Below are positions 23,409-37,846 of a stretch of DNA of 64,000 nucleotides, in pieces (positions within the stretch are counted from its first letter, which is position 1; every line of letters starts with the position of its first letter). The position numbers and the translations under genes were made by a program. The stretch comes from Pteria penguin. Taxonomy: Eukaryota > Mollusca > Bivalvia > Pterioida > Pteriidae. The stretch covers positions 32,238,001 through 32,302,000 of the forward strand of contig CM068592.1 of NCBI GenBank assembly GCA_035048485.1, in the 5' to 3' direction. The notes under the pieces were generated by a model. The model saw only the letters and a list, made by a program, of their open reading frames with translations. It had not been told where the DNA came from and did no database searches.

Positions 23409-26400
23409 ATGTCGGGGAAGTTTTCGAGTGAAATTCCATTACAAGTAAATCCTGATCTTCAGGAGGAAAGAGATAGGTGTAGCTTTGATGTAAAGGCCCT
23501 GACTCACATCCTCGACGGAGGGGAAGAAAAAACAAAGAAGCGTAAACAAATAGGTGAGTCTGAATATTAAATAATTCATTGTTTTATATTGTACGTCCTG
23601 CCTGATAAAATGATGGCGTCTGCCATATTTATTGCACAGAATATGCGACAGATGCAAAGAACCACCAGAAGCAATGACACAGTACCTTAATTAAAGGAGA
23701 ACTTGGAGGCATCATCTGTGGGGCTCCGACCCGAAACCGCCCTGACCGAAGAAACATCACACAATTTAGCGGAGACATCTAGTGGCGACATTATAACCAT
23801 CTAGGTTAGGAAATCTCAATGAGGACGATGGGGTTTTTCTAAAATCCCGTCAACACAATGGGATTTATGGATCAAAGTAGCCATATAATTCTACTCTTGA
23901 TTAATTATAAAACGGAAAAATAAAAATTGTGCACGTTTGTCCACCTTCATAATGTTATTGGACATTATAAATAAAACACAAAGATTTTAAGTTATTGTAA
24001 ACCCCGCCAAAGGATTAAAAGTCACATAAGGAATTACGAACTAAACACAATAAGTATTTATCTCTAAGCATGTATACACTACAGAATAGATAATAATAAG
24101 TTGTCCCCATATGTGCATTATATTTTATGAGCTAGATTATACGCATTATTAAGCACGCAAGAAAATAAATATCAAAAGGAGAGGCGTTGTATAAAACAAA
24201 CATTCTTAAAATTTTTTCAAAAGTTTTAGGAGAGAAAACAGAAGACATCTGGCCAAGTTGTATGACACAAATCACCAAGGACATGCACATAAACGTTATA
24301 ATAGTAAATTAAACGCAGAAAACATTACAAAAATATTCGATTGTACTGCAGTTACTATACCGATTTAGGACGGTCAATTAAAGTAACAAACGTCACTCAA
24401 TTGGTGTGGTTAACCGGTTTACCGGTGACCTTCCCACTTACCGCAAAAGCAGCACAATAAAAAACCCCACACATTAAAAAATCTATAAATATTAACTAGG
24501 AAATATATTTTAGATGTGAATAGGAGATGTATTTGAAAGGTAATGCTATAATTGTGGTTCTCTAAAGTCTGTTTGGATGTTTAAAAAATATAGGAAAAGG
24601 TATTTTGATGATATGCGTGTTCGAAACAAGGGCAAAAGTGTATACAAAAGAGTTCGAACAATTTAATGTAATATGCTATGGCAACATGGAAATATATTTC
24701 CCATAAATCGTCAATATAGATACACATTTTAGGAAACGCGCTTTAAAAAGTATGCACATCACATCTTCGCAACGTTATGCTCGACATACAGTGAGTTTGA
24801 TCTGACATAATTTCGAATGCAACCTTCAAAAAAGCAAAAATGTCATAGATATTACAAAATGATATTTCCAATGTGCAGGTTCTTTTACGAATGATAGGAA
24901 AATCTTTGCGTTGCAAATGACAACAGCAACCTAAGTATCATGACGATATGCAGTGTTTGTAGGGAGTTCATTTGAATAGTTGATAAACTGATTATCATCA
25001 AGTCTATTGATCATGAATTCTGGGCTCTAATTACAACTATTCATCAGCAGAATCATAGACCCAAAGTAGTTTCTATCCTAAACAATTCCTTCATTGAAAA
25101 ACATAATGGAAAATGTAGATATAGATACCTCCTTTTATGCCTTATCTCGTGAAGGATAATTATTTCGTGAAAGAACACTCTGATTCAAAGAAGAAGTACA
25201 GTGAAAATAAGTAAGAACCTCTAATAGACAAACTTTTTTTGTAATTTTCCAGCAGATTGTTGACATTAAAAAAGATACTAACTGTGTATCTTTCATTGTT
25301 TACTTCTCAGGGCAAAATTCATTCAGTCATCGTTCTATTCAGATGAAAAACAGTATCTTAGTTCAATTTCACATACAGATACATTGACGGCGTTATTCAA
25401 TAAATAATAAAACTTTGAAATTCACCTCTGTTATTCCTTTTCCGCTGAACTTGAGATCACATACACAGAGACCAACATATCGGCTTCAAACTTTTACTTA
25501 CTTTTGACTATCAGAATGGTAAGTTACACACCTCCCTTCTGACAAGCGAGACCATTTTGACTTCCATATAATAAATCTTTAATTCTTAGTGGTAAAGCCT
25601 ATTTTGTCTACCAAAAAAAAAAAACCCCTGATAACTGAAAAAGCAAAGATATTGTTAGTTCCTTTTTGCAGAAGTTATATGAAGTTCTTAAAAACGATCA
25701 TACACAATGATGTCCTTCTACCGATTTGACAAATAACCTATTCACTTTCCTATGGTACACGAGGATTATTGTGTTTAGTAAGCTAGCAGGAGATGTATTG
25801 GTCTTTAAATAAAAGAGTTATTTTCCATTTGTCAAAGTATTTTAAGTCAAACCATTGATACGTCAATCAGTTGTAAGATTACGGGAAATGATATAGAAAT
25901 TGTATGGCGTCACAGTGATTTGACGTCAGATACCTGCTTATATGGGGAATAACTCCGTATAATGAGAAGGCCCAATATATTAATGCATATTAATACTTAC
26001 TGTAAGGCCACATCAAATTTATTATTAGTTCTTCAAGAGCGACCGCACCTAAGATTGGCAATTTCAAATTTTAATATTAAAAAAATAATCCCGCACGAAT
26101 TTTCCAATCGAACGCCAAGAACTATTTTTCCTTCTAGATTTGACACCAAGCTTCCTTAATATGCTTTAAAAAAGATGTTACTGGTCTTCATAATAGACCT
26201 GATAGATACCCGAGTCAGAATTGTACACCAAATTGATGATGATTTGCATTTAAGGGCTTCAAATTGAGTCATTTTTATTGCTTCAGACATCGATATTTTC
26301 AAAATGAGGTAGATGTTATAAATATTTCATAACTTCCGTAACTCTATAGGTCCCTATTTTGTCAAACTTTTGTAATTTCAACTTCATTTTGAAAATTAAT

Positions 26401-29400
26401 CTTAAAATTATGAAACATGTCTGAAGAACTAATAATTAATTTGGTGTGGCCTAAGAATTCTATTCAACTTATTTATTTGATAAAACTGTATGTTGTTTAA
26501 TTAGCTGGATGAAATTCTTAATTTATTTTTTCTTTTTCTTTTGTATTGTTTTTCAAATACAAAACTCAGAATAATTGTTAAAATCTATTGGAACAGGAAA
26601 GAAATACAGAGCTATTTTAAGTTTATATTCAAAAATATTCAATAAAATGTCTATTGCACAAAATTTGTGTCGATTCAATATTGAAATATTAAGTCAAGTC
26701 CGTATCGGGTTTCCTTGAATACGCATCTGCAGTAATCTATTCGTTAAATTGTTGACTATACACCATGCTTAATCTGATTAAGTACCGACGTATGATATCC
26801 CGTTTATCGTGCGTGCGTGTATATTTATGTTCGTGCGTGTATATCTATGTTCGTGCGTGTATATCTATGTTCGTGCGTGTATATTTATGTTCGTGCGTGT
26901 ATATCTATGTTCGTGTGTGTATATCTATGTTCGTGCGTGTATATTTATGTTCGTGCGTGTATATTTATGTTCGTGCGTGTATATTTATGTTCGTGCGTGT
27001 ATATTTATGTTCGTGCGTGTATATTTATGTTCGTGCGTGTATATCTATGTTCGTGCGTGTATATTTATGTTCGTGCGTGTATATCTATGTTCGTGCGTGT
27101 ATATCTATGTTCGTGCGTGTATATTTATGTTCGTGCGTGTATATTTATGTTCGTGCGTGTATATCTATGTTCGTGCGTGTATATTTATGTTCGTGCGTGT
27201 ATATTTATGTTCGTGCGTGTATATTTATGTTCGTGCGTGTATATTTATGTTCGTGCGTGTATATCTATGTTCGTGCGTGTATATTTATGTTCGTGCGTGT
27301 ATATCTATGTTCGTGCGTGTATATTTATGTTCGTGCGTGTATATTTATGTTCGTGCGTGTATATTTATGTATTTACATCATTGACTTGAAAAGCAGTTGC
27401 AGGACTTTTGCGACGGTGGACGCTTACTCTTTCCGGGCACCTGGTCTCACCTCGATTTTATTGGGGTTCGCATTTGCCTGAATATGACACTATTCACGAT
27501 ATTGTCCTTTTATTCCATGGATTACTAGATATGGTTTACCCTTCCGTACTTCTTTGTTTTTTACTTTAGTAAGGTTCATGATGTCCTTCGTAAAAAGTAA
27601 AATTAAATGGTTTTAGCTGATGTCTGTGAGGGTGAAACTTTTACAACATTAAGACATAAAAATATCCAAACGAAGGATATCGCCTGTTCTGAAGTGTATA
27701 TGTGACAATGATTTGATTTTTTGACAAAAAGATAAATAAACGTACAACTTTAACTATTATTCGTAAGCAAAAGGAAAACTACAAATTAATATCTACATCG
27801 ACTAAGGAATTCTTTAAGGCAGTGTCCATTAACATGAAGAAGAAAGGTAGGAGATCAACAGAACATAAAGCGGCCTTATAATAAATTGTATGATGCTAGG
27901 AAGCTGGTTTTTAACACATTGTGTCCTACATACTTTAGTGGAAAGTAAGGTCTGACATCATGTTTTGTGACCGTGTCGAAGAAGCACAACATAATCTGAG
28001 AGACATAACTAAAGGTATATTTGTTGTTGCCTGTGGAGCCAATGGCGTGCAGTTCGTCTACCAAGTCCCTAACGTAGCAGCGAAAATGCACCAATAGTTA
28101 TAAATGAGATGATATCTATGTATTTCACAGCACGGTTGCCTTCTTTCATATTGTGTTGAAAAGAAAACAGAAGAGTTACTGGCTCAGTTATGTGGCAGAA
28201 GTCACCATGGATCTATACAATACATGAATATAAATGATATATTAGCACATATAACACATTACAAAAATATTTGATTGTGGTGCAATTACGATACCGACTT
28301 AGGACGGTCATTTAATTTGACAAAAACCAAACCAATGGGTTGGTTAATCGGTTTACGGGCCCACATTCCCACTCACCGTAACAGCAGAACAATCAAAGGA
28401 CGTACATTTAAAAATTTATAAATAATCTTCCATGTAAAGAACAACGGTCAACAGGTATCGCATATTGAGAGGTCATAAAAATATAAACAAGTAAGGTATT
28501 GTAAAACACATAATGATATAAAAATATATGCGACATCAACATGATAAACCGTGCTCTGCCAGTCTGAAAGCAAGCGAAGACCCTAGATCTGTAGGAGTCC
28601 CGACTAACAGTCATAGGGGACGAGGTTCAGGACCATGTCTCCTCTGGAAGAGATTTGGACAAGGCCCGTCATATAGTCCCCATCGCCCTGTTAGTCAGCG
28701 TGCAACGTTCAAGTAAAAGTCTGCATAGGGCTGTAGAGGGGCCAAATACAAGACCTATAGTCTTTTTGATGATCTCAATGTCATATTGTCTATTTAGAAG
28801 ACGTTTGACTATTTTATTACATGATAAAATAACGTTATTGAAGTATCCTTTGTCCTTGGTATTAATTGGATTAATAAATCAAAGTGTTTGTACGAAAACA
28901 GAAGTATTCATAACAGTATATGGTTAAATGAATCACTGTAACTTGCAATATTATTTGTGAAGATTCTGGTGAAATTTATGGTTAATAATTCAATGATTTA
29001 TCAGCTGTAACAGAATCTTTTAACTACAAATAAAACTGCCTTTGTATGTTTCATTTTGATCGTTTTATTTTACCATGTCATACTTATTTCTGATAACATT
29101 CAGTTTAAATGATATCAATAATTTTATATATATTTTTCTTTACAGAACAAATTGTCTTCAATGACCCATTCTTCCTTGAAAATTCTAAAACTCGTGCCTT
29201 CGGATCGAAGTCGGAATTCTATGGAGAATCGGTGTTAAAGTCAACAAAACTTTTCAAATTACGGAAACAGCACAAATGGACAAACGAAGAATTTAACATT
29301 GCTAAAATGTATGTCAAAGTATACGGTAACAATATCATATCACTACTAAACATCTTATAGTTATAGGTATATCGGGAGATCCACATTACATTGCACCAGA

Positions 29401-32400
29401 TACTGTTGTAAAAGGTAACTGTTTCAGTTGAATTATAAAGGGAAATCCCCGAGAGCACAAACAACTTGAATATAAAATACTTTGCATTAGTTTACTAAGG
29501 GGTTTATATTCCTAAGCAAATCAATCATTTATCTATATACTTCTAACTACAATTCTGTTTTTTCATTCTTATTAAGGTCAGTTGACGATGAACTTGCATT
29601 AGGTATCCATGATTCCATGTTCATTGCCGGCTTAGAACGTCTTGCCACTGATGAACAGAAAGCAAAGTGGCTAAAAGCAGCTAAACAATACAAAATCATT
29701 GGGACCTACGCCCAGACGGAACTGGGGCATGGTAAGTTTAATTAGAAGTCTAAAAGTACCTTTTTCAGGTATTTGGCAACATCATGATTATTATTATTAT
29801 GGATATAGTTATATCAGATAGGTCCATATCATAGTACGAAATATAATTTACTATAGATTAAGTAATGTACCTGGGAGATGCCACTAACATTTAATATTAA
29901 TAATGATAGAGTGCCAAAAACAATTACAAAACATAATATTATTATCATCAGTGCACTTTGAATAAAAGCATACATTGTATGTGATACAGATTTATGCCAT
30001 ATCAGAAATTATTTCTGACAGGCACATTCCTTCGAGGACTGGAAACAACGGCAACTTACGATCCCAAGACACAAGAATTCATTCTGAATACTCCGTCCGT
30101 CTCGGCTATGAAATGGTGGCCTGGAGCATGTATGTACTGCTAAATGTTAATTAACGTAGAACACTACGATACTATATTTCGTCATTAACATTAAAGAAAT
30201 AAAGATTAAAAAAATACTTTGAAAACGTTCATACTCAGGCTCCATGCATTTCTCTGGGTGTTACTGGTATCATTGGTAATATCTCATGTTCATTTTTAAT
30301 TAATATTTTGTCACCTCATTACAGAAGTATCTATCTAGTTAGAAAAGAATCGGGAAAGCTGAATTGTGCTTAAAATTATAAACCGGATAACTGTCTTGCA
30401 TTAATATATGTATAGCACATACATAGACGTGTACTTATTAAATTTGTTAATGTTGTTCTAAAATTCTTTCTTTAATACTTAACTCATCTCAAACATATGA
30501 ATTTGATTAGAAATATAGTATTAATTAAATGACTGACTTGAAGAAAGTAGCTTATCAGTATAATAATATATAAGACATGTAAAAGCGAATTCATTTAGTG
30601 GACCATATGTGTATTCCGACACATCATATCTTTTCCGTGATACTCAAAATCATAGCTGAGGAAATCCATAGTATAAATATACCAAGTAATGACTACTAAG
30701 CAAATGGACTTAAATTTAAGAGCCATTGAACCAAGGGCAAAGCTATGCTTGAGGGAAATTCCCGTCAGTGTCAGAATGATATACAAAATTTTATCAAAGT
30801 AAATTTGAGGTACACATTTTTCGGGCTATTGCAGTAAAGCACTGAAACTGGATTTGTGATATCATTGGCGTACCAGTAGGGGTCTCGACCCAGTGGTTTC
30901 AAAAATATAAAAACATGTGAATGTATACATGTAAGTGCATCATATGCGCATTTTGCAGTGGTACAGCTGATGCCGCCACCAATTGCAAGCAATTATGCAA
31001 TAGTACAGCTTATATCCCACCAAATTATGTAGGGTAGTACCGTTTACGTCGCCACCATACTGTTGGGAACAGTGGGGTTTTATGCCCCCGGATCGATAGA
31101 TCGGGGCATATTGGTTTTGTCCTGTCTGTTTGTTGTCAGCTTTAACCTTGGCTATAACGTTTGAACTCTGAGGGATAGAGACTTCATATTTGAGATACGC
31201 ACTCAACTAATAAAACCCTTTCAAATGACACCAAGGTCGATGATTTGTTGACTTTGACAATGACCTTCACGCTAATAATACCTTTTTGGATTTTGATGCC
31301 ACCGTGGGTATCAGTGTTTCACAAACACAGCTTGTTTGCTTATTTTCAATAATTTTTTTTGTCAGTGGGAAAGTCAGCTAACCACGCCATTGTGTTTGCG
31401 ACATTAATTATAGGAGATAAGAAATATGGTATGCAGCCGTTCTTTGTACAGCTACGGAGTACTGAGGACCATCAGCCATTACCAGGTGCGTCCTTGTGAG
31501 ACTTAACAATGTCTATTTGTTCTTTTTCATACTGAGGTGTTAGCTTTTCTTTGTTAGTAATCTGAAATGGAATAACTTTGATCTGAACCATTTATATGGA
31601 AACCGATGTAAACATAAGAGAAATAAAGGGACAATACTTCCGCTTTTATAGGGACTGTGTGACGCCACAGCAAGTTTGATGTTAGACAGCTATTCAAATG
31701 TGAATTTAATCTGTATAAAAAAATCGCAAAAGGATCAATATGCCAAATTCGTATCAATTACATTTTGCAGAAAGACTATATCAGGTGTAAACTTAATTCT
31801 TGAAGTTCATAAACCAGATAATGTCCTAAATTAAAAAAAAATCCTCTATGTCTACAAAAATAAAATCACAAAATGACATCGTCATAATCTGAACGTGTTT
31901 TGTTTTAAATGATTATTTCCTTATACAACAATTTCTAGTACATACATTGATGGAGTTGTTTATAAATTTGCGATGCATAAGTATGTGTACATATTCACCA
32001 ATCGTACAACATTCTCGAACGATGTACTTTTATATACAGGAAGAAAATTGGGAATGATTGGCAATCTTATGGGGCGGATTACCTCTGACAATGGGTTCTT
32101 GATTATGGATAACATAAGAATTCCCAGAGGAAATATGTTGATGAAAAATGCCCAGGTTAGTAATTTTTCATCAATTTTGTTTTGGTAGTATTATAGATAA
32201 GACTTTAGAAGTATACAGCTAGAACAACGAGCAGCAGGAATTTAGGAATACCTTCGACTTTGTTCTGAATGTAGAGCTGTAAGTTGTAAACTAAAACGTA
32301 AATGAGGAAGATCTGTCGTCGATGCATTACGACGTCTCGTTATCCAGAAAGCTGAATGATACTCTCGGTTCAGACCTTCTGAACACTGCATTTCATACCA

Positions 32401-35400
32401 ATGTTTGCTATTTATCGGATACGTCATTTTCTAATCTAGTTCCTTACTCTCTTGGAGAACCTGATCTCATTCACATGTAGAAATTCACTGATGCTCCTCC
32501 TTAGATCTTCTTTGATTGTTTTCTTGAAATCAACTCTCCTTTGTTGATTTTTTTATATTCAATTTTTGCTTACTTTATATGCCCTTCGCTTTTACCAGTC
32601 ATTGAGTTGGTTCTATCCGTTATCTTATGATAACTGCAATTCAAAGGGACTTAAGACCCGCGATAGATGAGTTAGCTTTCCCTGCCGATTAGTCATAACC
32701 ACTGTGATGCCATAATATTATTATAGAAGAAAAAAGAGGAGTTACTGGCTCAGTTATGTAGCAGAAGTCACCATGGAGCTATACAATATATGAATATAAA
32801 TAATATACTAGAACATATAACACATTACAAAATATTTGATTGTAGTGCAATTACGATACCGACTTAGGACGGTCATTTAATTTGACAAAAGCCAAACGAA
32901 TGGTGTGGTTAACCGGTTTACGGGCCCACCTTACCACTCACCGTAACAGCAGAACAATCAAAGGACGTACATTTAAAAATTTATAAATAATCCTCCATGT
33001 AAAGAACAAGGGTCAACAGTATCGCATATTGAGAGGTCATAAAAATATAAACACGTAAAGTATTGTAAAACACATAATGGTATAAAAATATATGCGACAT
33101 CAACATGATAAACCATGCTCTGCCAGTCTGAAAGCGAGCTAAAACCCTAGATCTGTAGGAGTCCCGGCTAACAGTCAGAGGGGACGAGGTTCTGGACCAT
33201 GTCTCCTCTGAAAGAAGTTTGGACAAGGCCCGTCATATAGTCCCCACCGTCCTGTTAGTCAGCGTGCAACGTTCAAGTAAAAGTCTGCATAAGGCTGTAG
33301 AGGGGCCAAATACAAGACCTATAGTCTTTTTGATGATCTCAATATCATATTGTCTATTTAAGAGACCTTTGACTATTTTATTACATGATAAAATAACGTT
33401 ATCGGAGCCTTTTACTTTCCTTAGTTTATATACGAGTTCACCGAAAAATTAGGATGGGGAAATTCCATTGGATACATTCTGTTGAAAAGAAATATTTCCA
33501 AATTTAGATAGAAGTTCTGAATAAGATCTGAGGAATTTGCCGAATGTTTTTCTTAGCTTGTGATATCTGTAACCCTGAGTTAAAAGTTTAGTAGTAATTT
33601 GTAAATTTCGTTTATGAAAATCCAAAACATCGGTGCAGCCTCTGAAAAATCGAACTAATTGAGATATATAGATACCATATGATGGGAGTCGAGGGACATC
33701 GCCATCCAAGTAAGGGAAATTTACAATAGGAAATCCAAAATCCTCACGTTTATCATAAATATTAGTATATATTAGGTGGTTGATAATTTTGGTGTTTAAA
33801 TCTAAGAAAGGTGTAGATTTTTCTCAAGTATTAGCTTTATTCAATGTGAGCTCTGGTGGATATATTTCTGATATATTCTGATAGAATTCAGGGTTATCGA
33901 TAACCAAAATGTCATCCAGATATCTGCAAGTATTATTAAATTTGTCAATGAGGTCAAAACGTTTTAATTTTTGAATAGAAACCATAAAATCCCTCTCATA
34001 ACATAAAAGAAATAAATCTGCTATCAGAGGCGCGCAGTTAATACCCATAGGAATCCCAACTATTTGTTAATATATCTTGCCATCAAATTGCACAAAAATA
34101 TTATTCATGAGAAAATCTAGTGCTTTACATAATTCGTTGCAAGTCCAGTATTTATATGAAGTATATTGTTTGTTGGAAAAGAATCCAGAGTTATTTGAAA
34201 TACATATGTAAGTTTTAGATTCTCTGTGAAAACACCATTGTATAAGAGACAGCAACTTGCTTTTAATCAAATCATGAGGCAGAGATGTATAAAGTGTAGA
34301 AAAATCAAATGTAGAAATTTGAGTCGCTTTGAAATTTAGCGAAAGAAATTTGTCTATAACTTCATGAGAATTTTTAATCGACCAAAAATAATTGATGTTA
34401 CTATTATGAAATGCGACATCACAATATTTGATATGATCTTTTATAGCAGTTAGAGCAGACGTAATATGTTTCCAAAGTACCGTAGTAGAGCAGTGGCTAG
34501 AATTAGATATGAAACGTGATTTATATGGACTTTTATGTAGTTTTGGGAGCTAATACATGGTTGGTAGATCAGATTTATCAGTTTTAATTTTGAAGTCGGA
34601 CATGATCATGAGGTGATCGTGCAAGGTGCTCTCCTTTGAGGTAGGGCTTTCCACATATGTATGAGTGGAGTTTAGTTCGTTTTTAAGTACTTCAATATAA
34701 TATAGTTTTCAAACAACCATTATGTTATTACCTGCTTTATCAGCAGGAACAAAGACATATTTAGCATGTAAGTCAGCTATCTTCTTTTTAATAGAATTTG
34801 CCGTCAATGTATTAGGCTGTTGAAATAAATGCGGATTTTCCGTAAAGTTCTTAATACGGAAATCGACAATTCTTAAAATCTAGTATTTCCAATCATTAAG
34901 AGCATGAACCTTTACCTGTTCTTTTTACACCAACGTTTACAATATGTAGTTAAAGCATCTTCTATAACGTCACGCAATTTATTGAAATCTATCCTGGACG
35001 GTAACCTATATTTAGGTCCTTTTCCAAAAAGGGTGCGCAATTTCTTGTCCGAAATATAGTTTAGCTCCATGGTGACTTCTGCCACATAACTGAGCCAGTA
35101 ACTCCTCTTTTTTCTTTAGGTCACCAGTAATAACATGACCTTTATAAACATATTTAGAATTTTCACAAGAACACGACGAAGGAATACAGTCTGAAACATC
35201 AGGGTTAGATGTAACTTTATTATAATTTAAAAAAAGATTTCTTATAGGCTTTTTGTACTGGTAACAAATAAGTGGAGGTTCTAAATTCTCAAAATATTGG
35301 GGGATTTTAGATGTGACTCTATAATCACGGAAAATATTAGAAATGTTAAGTAAATCGAAGCCTTTATTAATAAATTTAATTTTGAGAAATTGCTATGTGG

Positions 35401-37755
35401 GTGGAAGAGACGGAATACGAGGAAAGAGTTTATTATATGAAAATAAAATAATCAAATTGAGTTTATATCAATCAGAATTGCGTAAATTTCGAAGATCAGC
35501 TTCGTCCAGGATAGGTTTCAATTTATTTACCGGAATAGAGGTTAGTGCATGCAAAAGTTCATAATTATAGAATTATCAGAGTCAGCATAAATCGTAGTAA
35601 CTAAAAACGATCAACTGAAATAAAAATTGTCACTTTATTTGTGTCGTTATTGTGTTTACGAGCCCACCTCCCCACTAACCATCAAAAGCAGTATAATCAA
35701 AGATAACATATGTAAAATTCATGAATAATCGTACCAGTAGAGAACAAAGACCAACAGTTTACTTTGTCATTTACTGATAGAATATCGTCCATTTTATACA
35801 TGTACTTAATCTGTGTTGCATACCTATTACAAAATGCAAATTAAAATACTTATTCTAAACAAAACCTTCGCCATCATGCATTAGAAACAGTACAATGTGG
35901 ATCATGAAAACGCCTCTTTCTACCTTCATTCGAAATTTGAATATGGAACAGATGAATATTCAAGGAATCATTTTTGTTGCGAACGTCTGTTCGATTAATG
36001 ATCAAGACAAATATTGAAAATATCTACTACGTCTAGATCTTTTGTTACAATTTTAATCTTGATAAATTGCGATAAAGGAGGAAACGATGGTATTCGTGGG
36101 AAAGGTTTGATCATTTTATATAATAATCAAATCTAAAACTATCATTTTAAGTCGAAATTAATCAGTAATTGTTACAACAAAATAATTTTAGATAACAGTA
36201 AAAGATATAATATGTGATATTTTTGTGTGAATATGTATCTTAAAATAGCATAATATTTTAACATTTGTTTCATTTCAGGTCTCTCCTGATGGAAAGTTTA
36301 CATCTAGTGCTCCCAGTAAAGCAAACTATGCCACCATGGTCCTTATACGAGTTCAAATAGCCTGTTATTCCTACTATTTCCTATCTAAAAGTGCAACTAT
36401 CGCTATACGATACTCGGCTGTTAGGAGACAGTCAAAGATTGATCCAAAGTAATTAAATTTTGTCGTAAATTTCTTTTATTTTCTATCTTATGATATTACA
36501 GTTTCTGGACTATGCATAACTGTCGTGAAGTAGTCAAGGATTAATTGAAAATAACTTTAATTTTTTGTCAGTTTCTGAATATAAATTCATTACTCATATG
36601 CTAATATTTATACAATATGTTACATTTACAGTTGGATACATTTTACTTTTGTAGAGAAAAGGAGCCAAAGATTTTGGAATTTCAAACTCAGCAGTACAAA
36701 CTTTTCCCTGGACTAGCTATGGCATACGCATTTGTTTTTGTTTCTCGTACCATCGAGAGAAAGTATAATGAGGCACTCCAAGAAATAGAAAAAGGAAATT
36801 TTGAATCTTTATCAGAGGTTAATTTTCATTAATCACATGATTAACTTACATACATACATTAGCAGTTACACTGTGAGTGAGTGAGTGAAGTTATCTATAA
36901 TAAATAAAACAAGTCTTACTTTATTTAGTTACACTGTGAGTCATCGGGAATGAAGGCTTTCTGCACAGAGATTATGGTTAGAGAAATGGAGATAATGCGA
37001 CAAGCTTGTGGTGGTCATGGTTACCTAAATGCTGCTGGACTGGCCGTCGATGTGACGTCAGCAACATCTGCTAAAACTGTTGAGGGAGAAAACACTGTTT
37101 TGTATTTACAAGTGGCAAGGTATGTTTCTATCTGAGATTCACCAATTTCATGTGTATGTAAAGGGTATAAAGTGTAAATACATGAAAACATACATATCTG
37201 AATACATAGATAAATAGATTTTTCTTCCTTTTTTTCTGAAAGAAAACTACTTTTGTACGGGAGTCTAATAATTTCTAAGTCTGATAATTTCTAAGTTTTT
37301 CATGCGCTCGGGTTAGCGATATTGGTTTCATGTTTACCTCTTGATTCATTCTGTCCCGTCCACCCAGAACAATGAATCGCTCTGTTATTCAACAATCAGT
37401 AACCAGACTCAGATGCAAATGTGGTAATACATGTAAATTTTCAGTAGGATTCTTTCTCCCCAAAATGTTATTCATGATCATTAAATAATCATTTTCAACA
37501 CAACTCCGACAAATAACATATCTGTAATAGATAGAATGATTGAAAATCACATACACAATATTACTGTATGTCAAGGTAACAAAACGACTAAAATTCGACT
37601 ATTATGTCATAAAAAGTAAAAAAAAAAAATATGTATACCTTTTCTCTCTCTCTGCTCAGACAATACAACAGAATATATCCTCCTTTTTATATTTTTTTTT
37701 TTGCTTGAAGCTCATTTGTTTGCCATATATACATACATATATATATATATATATA

Positions 37756-37846
<91 letters not shown>

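Larger units (their letters stand above)
19178..36180 (+). repeat. Segmental duplication unit containing ACOX-B (visible part)
   Basis: Homologous to 50909-64000. Shared blocks: 19178-19775/50909-51610, 20641-21180/51970-52520, 23180-23720/54990-55480, 27888-28140/56934-57150, 28850-32726/59463-63116 and 35571-36083/63117-63996. Unshared stretches are mostly the insertions listed separately. It continues beyond the window in C. Confidence 0.8.

Noticed and set aside
26812..27370. Possible CRISPR array
   Set aside because: Units are contiguous with no unique spacers and the setting is an animal intron.
26765..27481. Open frames of 190-238 codons in three + frames
   Set aside because: Produced by a stop-free 20-bp tandem repeat whose period is not a multiple of three; no start context, no domain, no splice fit.
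32740..32800. Hammerhead ribozyme of Penelope-like elements
   Set aside because: PLEs often carry hammerheads, but I could not find the CUGANGA...GAAA core in the terminal regions here; a structure search would be needed.
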